A DNA stretch of 53,855 bases from Armatimonadetes bacterium CG2_30_59_28 (GTDB lineage Bacteria > Armatimonadota > Abditibacteriia > CG2-30-59-28): assembly GCA_001872605.1 (NCBI GenBank), contig MNXM01000035.1, positions 1 through 53,855 of the forward strand, read 5' to 3'. Made by a program: the position numbers and the translations under genes. The notes beneath the pieces are model-generated. The model did no database searches, was not told the origin of the DNA, and was given only the letters and a program-made list of their open reading frames with translations. Position 1 is the first letter of the stretch. Every line of letters begins with the position of its first letter. Shown here in pieces: positions 29,918 through 37,701 of this stretch.

Positions 29918-31252
29918 ATGGATGCAGAGAGTCTGAAGCAGGTTGCGGATTTCTTCGCGGCGCACGGCGTGAAGGTGGTGAAGGTCATCTGGTGTGACCT
30001 GCACGGGCTGGCTCGCGGCAAGGTCATCTCTACGAAGAAGTTTTTTGACGAACTGCACCAAGGCATTACGTTCAGTATCGCTCCGCTCTATATGAACCTG
30101 CTGGGGGAGGTGGTGGATCTCCATGGCGATGCGTCACGCACTGGATGGACAAGCTGCTTTGCATCGCCCGACATGTCTACCCTGCGGCTGTGCGCTCTGG
30201 ACCCCGACACGGCCGAAGTTATCTGTCACCTCAAAGACAGAGCGCGCGTGGTCATCCCCCATCTGCCACGGGTTGTTCTCGCAAGAATGCTTGCTTTCTG
30301 CGCGGAGATGGGGTTCCGGGCCTGCATCGGATCGGAATTGGAGTTCTACCTGCTGGATGGAGAAGCAGACACCACGCTGCCACCGGGAAAGAACTGCTAC
30401 CGACTGATTCACGGCCGACAGGAACAGTCGTTCTTGTCGGCGGTGCAGGCGAAGTTGTCCGCCACCGGAATCAACTACGAAGCCTCCATGTCCGAAGATG
30501 GCCCGGGTCAGTTCGAGATTGTTCTGTATCAGACTCCTGCGATGAAACACGCGGACGATGTCTTCCGCACTCGGTCTCTCGTCAAGTCGATAGCAGCAGG
30601 GCAGGGGCTGACGGCCACCTTCCTCTCCAAGCCGGTGACCGGTGAGAGCGGTTCGGGCTATCACATTCATCAGACGCTGAGCGCCGAGGCGGACGGGCGG
30701 TCGATCTTCGATGCGTCGCAGTTCGGCGAGGAGGCCCATCGCCGCATCCGCAATTACGTGGGGGGACAGTTGGCTCATCTCCCGGACGTGTGCGCCTTGC
30801 TCCTTCCAACGGTGAACGCCTACAAACGGATTCTCACTCGCGGCGCGCGCCCGTTGAGCCTGACGTGGGGAGAAGACAATCGCACCGTTGCGCTGCGCGT
30901 CATCGGGCGCAACACCGAGAACGCGCGGGTTGAGAACCGTGTGATCGCCGGGGAAGCCAATCCGTACATCGCCATCGCCGCGTCCCTCGCGGCGGGGCTT
31001 CAGGGAATTCGGGACGACTTGACGCCTCCCGCTCCCACCGAAGGAAACGCGTTTGAAAATAGCATCGAGGGCGCCGCTCTCCCCGCGGATCTCGGAGAAG
31101 CGCTGGAGAGGCTGGGCAAAAGCGATTTCGCCGAACACTGGTTGGGGAGAGAGCTTGTCACGCACTTTGTTGCGCTTAAGATGGACGAGTGGGAAAGATA
31201 TCGGCGCGCCATCACAGACTGGGAGAAGCGGGAGTATCTGGCGTTCCTATGA
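29918..31252 (+). CDS. Glutamine synthetase-family enzyme
   Basis: 444 residues. The GS fold is clear: an N-terminal beta-grasp segment VIWCDLHGLARGKVIS, the metal-site Glu in IGSELEFYLLDG, GPGQFEI, the ATP/metal His in GSGYHIHQTLS, NAYKRI, WGEDNRTVALRV (the NRxxxxR phosphate-binding motif) and ENRVIAGEANPYIAIAASLA. It ligates ammonia or an amine to glutamate with ATP. Sequence details (ENRVIAGEANPY; no adenylylation tyrosine loop seen) are closer to gamma-glutamyl-amide ligases such as PuuA than to GlnA. The downstream nitrilase-family amidase fits amine or amide metabolism. The substrate is unresolved. ATG 29918 is supported by the promoter position and GGAAGAGTGGAAGG. Confidence 0.88.
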   Translation: MDAESLKQVADFFAAHGVKVVKVIWCDLHGLARGKVISTKKFFDELHQGITFSIAPLYMNLLGEVVDLHGDASRTGWTSCFASPDMSTLRLCALDPDTAEVICHLKDRARVVIPHLPRVVLARMLAFCAEMGFRACIGSELEFYLLDGEADTTLPPGKNCYRLIHGRQEQSFLSAVQAKLSATGINYEASMSEDGPGQFEIVLYQTPAMKHADDVFRTRSLVKSIAAGQGLTATFLSKPVTGESGSGYHIHQTLSAEADGRSIFDASQFGEEAHRRIRNYVGGQLAHLPDVCALLLPTVNAYKRILTRGARPLSLTWGEDNRTVALRVIGRNTENARVENRVIAGEANPYIAIAASLAAGLQGIRDDLTPPAPTEGNAFENSIEGAALPADLGEALERLGKSDFAEHWLGRELVTHFVALKMDEWERYRRAITDWEKREYLAFL

Positions 31253-31315
31253 AAGAGCGGTCCCAATCTCACGTTCATACGTTTGCGTTGGTGGCTCTGG
31301 TGAGGGGGGTTCGGC

Positions 31316-32173
31316 ATGTTAGACTGTATCACGGTTGCAGCAATCCAGATGGATTCTCAGGCAGACAAGACTGAGAACATTTACTCTGCTTTACGACTTG
31401 TCGAGCAGGCGGCTGATCGGGGAGCACAGTTGATCGGCCTGCCGGAAGTGTTTAACTTCCTTGGCCCCGGGAAGTTGGCGGGTGAGATGGCAGAGGAGAT
31501 TCCCGGCCCAACCGTTGAGCAATTCCAGACCGCGGCCCGGCGCTACTCGATTCATCTACTCGCTGGCAGCATCCTCGAAATCAACCCGGAAGCCCCGACG
31601 CGCCCTTTCAATACCAGTTGCCTGATCGGCCCGGATGGAGACATTCTGGCGAAGTACCGGAAGATGCACTTGTTCGATGTTGACCTGCCCGGGGAGTTCG
31701 TCTACCGGGAGTCTGACGAGCGAACCCCGGGTATGGACGCGGTGGTCGCTGCCACCTCGATGGGAAACATCGGGCTGTCCATCTGCTATGACGTCCGCTT
31801 CCCGGAGCTTTACCGGAGGATGTCGGAGCAGGGTTTGGAGATACTCTTCGTTCCCGCAGCGTTCACGATGCAGACGGGACGCGATCATTGGCACGTGCTA
31901 CTGCGCGCGCGCGCCATCGAGAACCAGGTGTACGTGATCGCACCGGCACAGACAGGGAAGAAGATTGAGGGGCTTGTCTGCTACGGCCGGAGCGTCATCA
32001 TCAATCCCTGGGGGACAGTGCTGGCGCAGGCGGATGACGCTGAAGTTGCTATTCTGACAGAGATCACGAACGATGGTCTTCAGTCGGTACGGGGGAAACT
32101 TCCGTGCCTTGAGCGCCGGCGAATTGGGGAGGTGACCCATGATGTTGATCGGGATTATTTCCGACAGCCATGA
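31316..32173 (+). CDS. Carbon-nitrogen hydrolase (nitrilase superfamily, Nit/omega-amidase type)
   Basis: 285 residues. The Glu-Lys-Cys catalytic triad is visible: Glu in LIGLPEVFNFLG, Lys in KYRKMHLFDVD, and Cys in LSICYDVRFPELYRRM, the typical Nit1/Nit2 context. Relatives hydrolyse omega-amides such as alpha-ketoglutaramate or deaminated glutathione. A role in clearing an amide linked to the preceding glutamine synthetase-family enzyme is plausible but inferred. The ATG at 31316 lies 6 bases after GAGGGGGG. Its 3' end overlaps the next gene by 35 bases, so the two are in one transcript. Confidence 0.9.
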   Translation: MLDCITVAAIQMDSQADKTENIYSALRLVEQAADRGAQLIGLPEVFNFLGPGKLAGEMAEEIPGPTVEQFQTAARRYSIHLLAGSILEINPEAPTRPFNTSCLIGPDGDILAKYRKMHLFDVDLPGEFVYRESDERTPGMDAVVAATSMGNIGLSICYDVRFPELYRRMSEQGLEILFVPAAFTMQTGRDHWHVLLRARAIENQVYVIAPAQTGKKIEGLVCYGRSVIINPWGTVLAQADDAEVAILTEITNDGLQSVRGKLPCLERRRIGEVTHDVDRDYFRQP

Positions 32174-32624
32174 CAACATGCCGAAGATCGAGTCGGCGGT
32201 ACAGGTCTTCGAGGACCGGGGAGTCGGTCACATTCTGCACGCGGGCGATTTCATCGCTCCGTTTACTGCCGCGCCCTTTGTGGAACTGGGATGCAGGATG
32301 ACCGGCGTCTTCGGCAACAACGACGGAGAAAAGCGTTTGCTGCGGGAGAAGTTTGCCCCGGTGGGGGAGATTCACGATGTCGCAGCTCGCCTGGAGTTGG
32401 CGGGAAGGAGCATTTGTGTTGTGCATGAGCCTTACGTCCTGGACGCTCTGGTGGCGAGTGGCGCCTTCGACCTGATTGTCTACGGTCACACTCACAAGCT
32501 GGATGTGCGCGCAGGGCGAACAGTCGTCCTGAATTCGGGGGAAGCCGGAGGGTGGGTAACAAAACGCTGCACGGTGGCCACTGTGGATCTTACGAGCATG
32601 GCGGTCGATGTTATGGATTTGTAG
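32139..32624 (+). CDS. YfcE/MJ0936-type metallophosphoesterase
   Basis: 161 residues with the compact calcineurin-like fold: GIISDSHDNMPKIE (DxH), HAGDFI (GD), VFGNNDGE (GNxD), CVVHEP and YGHTHKLDVR (GHTH). All metal ligands are present. Such enzymes hydrolyse phosphodiesters in vitro; the natural substrate is unknown. The start at ATG 32139 follows GGGGAGGTGACCC within the end of the nitrilase gene, giving a 35-base overlap that implies translational coupling. The next gene is on the opposite strand, 24 bases away, tail to tail. Confidence 0.9.
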   Translation: MMLIGIISDSHDNMPKIESAVQVFEDRGVGHILHAGDFIAPFTAAPFVELGCRMTGVFGNNDGEKRLLREKFAPVGEIHDVAARLELAGRSICVVHEPYVLDALVASGAFDLIVYGHTHKLDVRAGRTVVLNSGEAGGWVTKRCTVATVDLTSMAVDVMDL

Positions 32625-32648
32625 CCGAAAGACCGCGGGGCGCCTCCT

Positions 32649-32903
32649 CTATTCCATAAGCTGATCTTCCGAGATCAGCGACGCGTCCCCTGACGATGAA
32701 TTGGCTTGAGACCCTCGCGTCATTGGGCAAACGCCGCAATTGCAGCCGCTTCCTTTTCTGTGACGCCATTTCCACAGCAGCCAACCGAACGCCACCCCGA
32801 CGAAGGCCAATGCCACAACATTCTGCGCGGACTTGTAGAGAGCCTGAAATCCTCCGGTCATTTTGTATACCCCCCTTGCGGACTCGTAGCGAATCCAACT
32901 CAT
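32649..32903 (-). CDS. FeoB-associated small Cys-containing membrane protein
   Basis: 84 residues. One membrane helix (VVALAFVGVAFGWLLWKW) is followed by a basic stretch and the cysteine motif GCNCGVCPMT. This layout (single helix then C-x-C-x-x-C) is that of the small proteins encoded after feoB in many bacteria. It follows feoB by 39 bases on the same strand, with AGAGGGG before its ATG. A role in binding iron or stabilising FeoB at the membrane is likely by context but not proven. The acidic tail (ISEDQLME) is variable. Confidence 0.72.
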   Translation of the reverse strand: MSWIRYESARGVYKMTGGFQALYKSAQNVVALAFVGVAFGWLLWKWRHRKGSGCNCGVCPMTRGSQANSSSGDASLISEDQLME

Positions 32904-32942
32904 CGTGGACCCCTCTTGACGCCGCGTTCTCTCGGCAACGAT

Positions 32943-35123
32943 CTATCCCCATCCAAGACTCCGCCCTGCCTGGTACACAATCAGCGATGCCACGTACCCG
33001 AGAGACGTCAGGTAGGCAACCATGAACAGGGCCCAGCCCCAGGAGTTGGTTTCACTGCGAACGATGGCGATGGTGCTCATGCACTGCAACGCCAACACAA
33101 AGTAGACCATGAGTGATACAGCGACGAGTGGGGTGTACACGGGTCGTCCGTCAGGCTCGCGCTCCTTCCGGAGTGATTCCTTCAGGTTCACCGAGGTGGC
33201 GCCGGCGTCGCCGACGTTGTAGACAGTGGAGAGCGTACTCACCAATACTTCCCGCGCCGCAAAAGAACCGATCAAACCGATGGCAATCTTCCAGTCGAAT
33301 CCCAGAGGTTTCACGACTGGCTCGATCAGACGCCCCAGACGACCGGCGATGGAGAGACGAATCTGCTGCCCGGCGACAACCTGAGCGCTTTCGCCTGGTT
33401 GCGCGACATAGCGCGGATAGGAGACGAGGAACCACAGCACGATGGAGACGGCCAAAATCACCGTACCCGCCCGCAGGAGGAACACCTTCGCCTGTTCCCA
33501 CATGCTAATCACCACGTTCCGCAGCACCGGAGGTCGGTAGGGGGGAAGTTCCATGAGAAACGGGGCGGGCTGTCCCTTGAAGAGAGTGTGGCGAAACACC
33601 CAGCCCACTCCGGTGGCAAACAGAATGCCGAGAAAGTACATGGACAGCAGCGTGAGCCCCGGCAGGTGGAAGATCCCCCATACGCGCGTGTCGGGGATAA
33701 AGGCGCCGATCATCAGGGTGTAGACCGGTAGACGCGCGCTGCAACTCATCAGTGGAGCAATGAGGATGGTGAGCAAGCGGTCGCGTCGGTTGTCGATGGT
33801 GCGTGTCGCCATGATCCCCGGAATGGCGCACGCGAAGCTGCTCATTAGCGGGATAAACGACCGTCCGTGCAGTCCCACGGAAGACATCAGCTTGTCCATG
33901 ATAAACGCGGCCCGGGACAGGTAGCCCGAATCATCCAGTAGCGCGAGAAAAAAGAACAGGAACAATATTTGCGGGAGAAAGACCACCACCGCGCCGGCGC
34001 CTCCGATGACTCCGTCCACCAGCAGTGACGTCAGCGCCCCGGGGGGCAGGAAGGTGGTCACAAGTCCTCCCAGTCGCGTGAGCGCAGATGAGATAAGCTC
34101 CATGGGTATCTGCGCCCAAGAATAGATGGACTGGAAGATGAAAGCCATGATTCCGAGAAAAATGAAGGGACCGAAAACGCGGTGGGTGAGCACTCGGTCG
34201 AGGCGGTCTGTCAGCGTACGGATTTCGTGGGAGGGAACGCGCATCACGTCCCGGCACAGGTCGGAAATCCAGTGGTAACGGTTGGTGGGCCCCTGGGAAG
34301 TCAGGACGACGCCCTCGGCAGCCATCCGACTATGAGCGGCTGCAATGCGCGGCTGGAAGTTCCTGCCCCAGCGCAAGCGCACCTGCCGGGTGAGGCGTTC
34401 GTTGGACAGCATTCGCAACGCGAGCGCGTCCGCAAGCCCCAGGTCAACCAACAGCTGCTCGTTGACCTCGGCCGCGAGGTTCTCCTGTTCCACACGAACC
34501 ACGGATGGCAAGGGAACACGCCATCGGACTTCGTCGGGGAAGGCGTCGAGATACTTCCGCAGGTCGTCCACGCCGCGTCCCTTCCTTGCGACGAGAGGAA
34601 TCACGGGAATGCCGAGACGTTTCTGAAGAAGATCCACGTCGACCTCGCGCCCGTAGGAAGTGGCGAGGTCGAGCATGTTCAGGGCGATGATAACCGGAAG
34701 TCCCAGTTCGGCGACCTGAGTGACAAGGTAGAGGTTGCGTTCGAGGTTGCTTGCGTCCACGACGACGACAACCATGTCCGGGCGCGGTGTCTCTTCCCGC
34801 AACCCCAGCAGAACGTCGCGCACCACGTCCTCGTCAGGCGAGCGTGATTCGAGGCTGTACGTGCCGGGCAGGTCGATGATGGTGACGTTGCGCCCCGACG
34901 CGGTGCGGCATTTGCCTTCTTTGCGTTCCACGGTAACGCCTGGGTAGTTGGCGACCTTCTGCCGCATCCCGGTCAGCGCATTGAAGACGGTGGTCTTTCC
35001 TGCGTTCGGATTCCCCACCAGCGCGATGAACTCGGGCTGGTGGTTCGGGCTACTGCTGTCGGGCGCCGCCGCGTCGCCGGGCGCGCGTGCGTCGAGGTGT
35101 TTATTTGTGACTGTCGTGTTCAT
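32943..35123 (-). CDS. feoB: Ferrous iron transport protein B
   Basis: 726 residues from ATG 35123. Cytoplasmic G domain: G1 GNPNAGKTT, G3 DLPGTYSL, G4 NMLD, then the helical regulator domain. The membrane part has the paired Gate regions (about 330-720) with the FeoB signature cysteines around SSFACAIPGIMATRTI and LMSCSARLPVY. It imports Fe2+ across the inner membrane. The N-terminus has about 35 extra residues rich in Ala/Asp/Pro/Ser before the G domain. The start overlaps the end of feoA by 23 bases, which couples translation. The upstream in-frame extension past 35123 lies inside feoA and is rejected. Confidence 0.95.
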   Translation of the reverse strand: MNTTVTNKHLDARAPGDAAAPDSSSPNHQPEFIALVGNPNAGKTTVFNALTGMRQKVANYPGVTVERKEGKCRTASGRNVTIIDLPGTYSLESRSPDEDVVRDVLLGLREETPRPDMVVVVVDASNLERNLYLVTQVAELGLPVIIALNMLDLATSYGREVDVDLLQKRLGIPVIPLVARKGRGVDDLRKYLDAFPDEVRWRVPLPSVVRVEQENLAAEVNEQLLVDLGLADALALRMLSNERLTRQVRLRWGRNFQPRIAAAHSRMAAEGVVLTSQGPTNRYHWISDLCRDVMRVPSHEIRTLTDRLDRVLTHRVFGPFIFLGIMAFIFQSIYSWAQIPMELISSALTRLGGLVTTFLPPGALTSLLVDGVIGGAGAVVVFLPQILFLFFFLALLDDSGYLSRAAFIMDKLMSSVGLHGRSFIPLMSSFACAIPGIMATRTIDNRRDRLLTILIAPLMSCSARLPVYTLMIGAFIPDTRVWGIFHLPGLTLLSMYFLGILFATGVGWVFRHTLFKGQPAPFLMELPPYRPPVLRNVVISMWEQAKVFLLRAGTVILAVSIVLWFLVSYPRYVAQPGESAQVVAGQQIRLSIAGRLGRLIEPVVKPLGFDWKIAIGLIGSFAAREVLVSTLSTVYNVGDAGATSVNLKESLRKEREPDGRPVYTPLVAVSLMVYFVLALQCMSTIAIVRSETNSWGWALFMVAYLTSLGYVASLIVYQAGRSLGWG

Positions 35124-35367
35124 GAGTATTGTTGTGGAGGCGCATAGTAATGCACTTTGCCTCGCCTCGCCGCAGGCTGAGGCTGTATCCCCTGATAGCG
35201 ATCTGAAGAGGATCTCCCAGAGGCGCGTACTTGACGACGCCAACCAGCGCCCCCCGCACGAACCCCAATTCCATGAGTCGTTGGACCAGTGACGGTTCCC
35301 CGCAAAGTTCGGTAATCGTCCCCTGTTCGCCAGGGGGGCAGATGTCCAGCGTCACTATCTCCATCAT
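35101..35367 (-). CDS. feoA: Ferrous iron transport protein A
   Basis: 88 residues with the SH3-like FeoA fold: TLDICPPGEQGTITEL, RLMELGFVRGALVGVVKYAPL and PLQIAIRGYSLSLRRGEAKC, the family's G-L-V/I-P-G-x-x-x ... LGx-x-G ... P-x-x-I-x-x-x-G-x-x-x-L-R pattern. It modulates FeoB activity. First gene of feoA-feoB-small Cys protein. The ATG at 35367 follows GAGGTCACGCG. A histidine-rich tail (HNNTHEHDSHK) could bind iron; it overlaps the feoB start and may be coincidental. Confidence 0.92.
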   Translation of the reverse strand: MMEIVTLDICPPGEQGTITELCGEPSLVQRLMELGFVRGALVGVVKYAPLGDPLQIAIRGYSLSLRRGEAKCITMRLHNNTHEHDSHK

Positions 35368-35487
35368 CGCGTGACCTCAGTGTCGTATGGATGGCAATAT
35401 CGCAAAGTCTCTCACCGCATCTCACACCCCCGCCCGCGCTGGGGGGCTTGTCATGTTAAGTCTCTTCAGCCGTTGCCAACCCATGCG

Positions 35488-36297
35488 TTAACGGGCAGAA
35501 GGGTCGCCTCTTCCGTTCCAGTAACCGTTGTCCGGCGTTCCGTCAGCGTTGCGGTCGTCCAGTCCGGCAAGTTTGAAGGGTTTGGCATGCCCGTCGGCAA
35601 AAGCGACGTTGACCTGGTTGTTATGTCGCTCTGCGGGCATGGCGCGACAACCATAAGCGCCGCCACACTCCGCTCCGTCTCCATAGGATCCGCTGGCCTT
35701 GCCGCTGCCGCGGGCAGAGGTCAGCGGGGGATCGACCGTGTACAACCCGGCCAGCGTAGCGCTTGACGGATTGGCGTCATAAGCGACACCGTTCGTGTCG
35801 GTGATCGCGATCGTCTCGGCAGGCGCCGAGATTTCCGCGTCCGACGCGGTCCACGGAAACCGGCTGTTGCCGAGGTACTGATAGTTGAATCCATAACCTC
35901 CGTACTTGATACTTGCGTCGTGCGCGAAGGTCTTATTGGCCAGGTTCTCCGGCGCGGACGGGCAGAGAAAAACCTGCGGATTCTTCACGTACGGGTACAG
36001 GTAGTCGGCCCATCGCTGCCTCGGCGAAAATGACGAGGGGGACGACATCATCGGGTAAGACTCGTAGTCGCTCACGTACATCTGAAGTCCCAGTCCCAGT
36101 TGTTTCAGGTTGGACAGACAACTTGTCTGCCGGGCCTTCTCCCGGGCTTTTGCAAACACCGGGAACAAAATTGCCGACAGAATCGCAATGATCGCCACGA
36201 CCACCAGTAACTCAATCAAGGTGAAGCCGTGTGCTTCGCATGAGGGCGGTCCGAAGCCGCGCTCCTTCATCTTTCGAACATTGAAATAACGTTGCAT
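35488..36297 (-). CDS. Type IV pilin-like protein with prepilin cleavage motif (DUF1559-like)
   Basis: 269 residues. The prepilin peptidase site and helix are [20 protein letters not shown], followed by [15 protein letters not shown] and [19 protein letters not shown]. The C-terminal part ends in [18 protein letters not shown], the H-x9-DG signature of DUF1559-type pseudopilins. These are exported by type IV pilus or type II secretion machinery and occur in large paralogous sets in Planctomycetota, Lentisphaerota and Armatimonadota. The [12 protein letters not shown] version is an Armatimonadota-like hallmark and the main taxonomic clue. ATG 36297 is 9 bases after AAAGGAG; ATG 36303 is only 3 bases away. 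It sits between feoA and the DtxR-like gene without obvious functional connection. Confidence 0.9.
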   Translation of the reverse strand: MQRYFNVRKMKERGFGPPSCEAHGFTLIELLVVVAIIAILSAILFPVFAKAREKARQTSCLSNLKQLGLGLQMYVSDYESYPMMSSPSSFSPRQRWADYLYPYVKNPQVFLCPSAPENLANKTFAHDASIKYGGYGFNYQYLGNSRFPWTASDAEISAPAETIAITDTNGVAYDANPSSATLAGLYTVDPPLTSARGSGKASGSYGDGAECGGAYGCRAMPAERHNNQVNVAFADGHAKPFKLAGLDDRNADGTPDNGYWNGRGDPSAR

Positions 36298-36394
36298 CAG
36301 CATCTACTCCTTTAATCACTCGGTCTGCTATTGACATACGTCGCGCCGCCGGAGTAGACTGCTAATCATCTCGTTGTGGTCTACCACGGCGACA

Positions 36395-36427
36395 GGGCCG
36401 TTGATGTCTGCACAGCATCAGCGGCCC
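36395..36427. repeat. Strong hairpin downstream of the DtxR-like gene
   Basis: GGGCCGTTGATG, a 9-base loop, CATCAGCGGCCC: 12 pairs with one G-T mismatch. It lies between the DtxR-like gene and the pilin. A T-rich stretch follows only on the plus strand (GCTTTGTTTCTTC). For the minus-strand genes it would therefore be a hairpin without a U-run; attenuation or mRNA stability is possible. Confidence 0.5.
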
Positions 36428-36492
36428 GCTTTGTTTCTTCGCCTCAACATCCACTATCACCTCCCTCCGGAATCAATTGTCTGGCCGTTACA

Positions 36493-37008
36493 CTACGCCG
36501 CGAACAGACGCTCCTCTTCGCGGAACTGGCATTCTTCACGTTGGCACTCCTTGCTGCAGAAGTCGTGGAAGGTCTCCATAAACTCCTTGGCCGTCGGATG
36601 ATCGGAGTTGAGAAAGCTTACCAGGGCACAGAGCTGGTGTCCCGATTCCATACTGACAAGGTGCTCGATCTTGCAGCTATCAATTTCGGCGTCCTTATCG
36701 TTCACGCCGAGGACATCTTGCAGGAACTGCTGAAGCAGTCGCTTCTTCGCACGGGTGGCTTGGGCGATGAAGCGCCCTCTACTGGTGAGACCCAAGAAGC
36801 CGTTCACATCCCGCGCTATCAGGGCGTTCTTTTCCAGCGCCTTCAGGGTGGTCGAGGCGCTACCGCGTGTGATGTTGAGACGGTTCGCCACATCGGTCAC
36901 TCGCGCATAGCCCAGTTCCTCAATCAGGTTTTCGATAGTCATAAGGTGGTGGGCCGTGCTGTGGGTTACCTCATTGGAGTCGAACGACTTCCAGACGTTT
37001 GTCATCAT
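36493..37008 (-). CDS. DtxR/MntR-family metal-dependent transcriptional regulator
   Basis: 171 residues from ATG 37008. The N-terminal winged helix is MTIENLIEELGYARVTDVAN followed by RLNITRGSASTTLKAL, typical of DtxR-family recognition. The dimer/metal domain has the E-x-x-x-C-x-x-E-H core as IDSCKIEHLVS. The C-terminus is cysteine-rich (DFCSKECQREECQF), which is unusual and could add metal or redox sensing. It probably represses iron uptake, and feoAB lies 1.1 kb downstream on the same strand. ATG 37044 would add 12 residues and place a palindrome (37031-37064) partly inside the coding region, so 37008 is preferred. Neither start has a strong ribosome site. Confidence 0.85.
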   Translation of the reverse strand: MMTNVWKSFDSNEVTHSTAHHLMTIENLIEELGYARVTDVANRLNITRGSASTTLKALEKNALIARDVNGFLGLTSRGRFIAQATRAKKRLLQQFLQDVLGVNDKDAEIDSCKIEHLVSMESGHQLCALVSFLNSDHPTAKEFMETFHDFCSKECQREECQFREEERLFAA

Positions 37009-37030
37009 TGCACCGTTTTGATTTATTCCT

Positions 37031-37064
37031 AAAACAAGTGTCATAAGTTCAACACAAATGTTTT
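37031..37064. promoter_or_regulatory. Imperfect palindrome upstream of the DtxR-like gene, candidate operator
   Basis: AAAACAAGTGT ... ACACAAATGTTTT, an AT-rich inverted repeat about 23 bases upstream of the chosen start. A TTGACA-like box (minus strand, 37074-37069) precedes it. It could be an autoregulatory site for the DtxR-like protein. No second copy upstream of feoA was found by eye. Confidence 0.35.
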
Positions 37065-37107
37065 ACCCTGTCAACAAGTGCGCTCAAAAAGGGTGCAAGT
37101 AGGATTT

Positions 37108-37269
37108 GTGATCGTCAGCCCTGTAGCCCCTGCTACAGGGGAGACGGTGGGGGCCTCCCCTTACTCAGACAGCCCCTGCTGTCGGTAAGCTGAGCGAGCG
37201 GGGGCTCGCAGGGAACAGGTGGAACCGTCACATTACCCCTGTAGCAGGGGCTACAGGGCTGACGATCAC
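37108..37269. repeat. Element with perfect 34-base inverted repeats
   Basis: Arms 37108-37141 and 37236-37269 are exact reverse complements over 34 bases, and each arm contains its own small palindrome (CCCTGTAGC ... GCTACAGGG). The 94-base centre has no coding potential. The right side is followed by a further palindrome GGACTCACAGAGTCC (37273-37287). An AAGTA-x-x-ATTTGTGAT motif occurs on the left and, inverted, beyond that palindrome at about 37301-37316. The structure suggests nested repeat insertions. Confidence 0.8.
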
Positions 37270-37659
37270 GGCGGACTCACAGAGTCCGAATCGTGCGCCA
37301 TCACAAATATTACTTACACCCCACCCAGCTTCAACCTCTCCCACGCCTCCAGAACCAGCCGACGCGTGCGGTATTCGCCGAAGGCTTTCTCTTCTTTGTT
37401 CTTCAGCACCCGGAAGGTTTCGCCGGGGAAAGCCAGGGCGGGGGCGGCGGGGAGGAGGTGCGGGCCGGAGCAGGTGGGGTCTTCCCACGCGTCGAGGAGG
37501 TCTGCCAGTTCTCTTTCGCTCAGGCCGTGAGGGTCGAGGATGTAGCGGAGCTGCTTGCGGGTGAGTCCGTAAAGTTGGGCGTAGTAGGCGTCTAATTCGG
37601 CGCGGAGGAGGGCGCGGCGGGAGTCGCTCCATTTGAAGGGCGGGAGCGGGATGCCGCTG

Positions 37660-37701
37660 CCCCCATCCCCGACCCTTCCCCCGTCGCTGACAGGGGAAGG
37701 G
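37660..37701. repeat. CCCC-rich palindrome read through inside the methylase frame
   Basis: CCCTTCCCC ... GGGGAAGGG hairpin with a CCCATCCCCGA arm. It encodes PVSDGGRVGDGGSGIP on the minus strand without breaking the frame. It is related to the CCCTCACCC/CCCTCTCCC palindromes elsewhere in the window. Confidence 0.55.

Noticed and set aside
36395-36427. Intrinsic terminator of the DtxR-like gene
   Set aside because: The hairpin is strong but the T-rich stretch follows on the plus strand only, the wrong side for the minus-strand gene.
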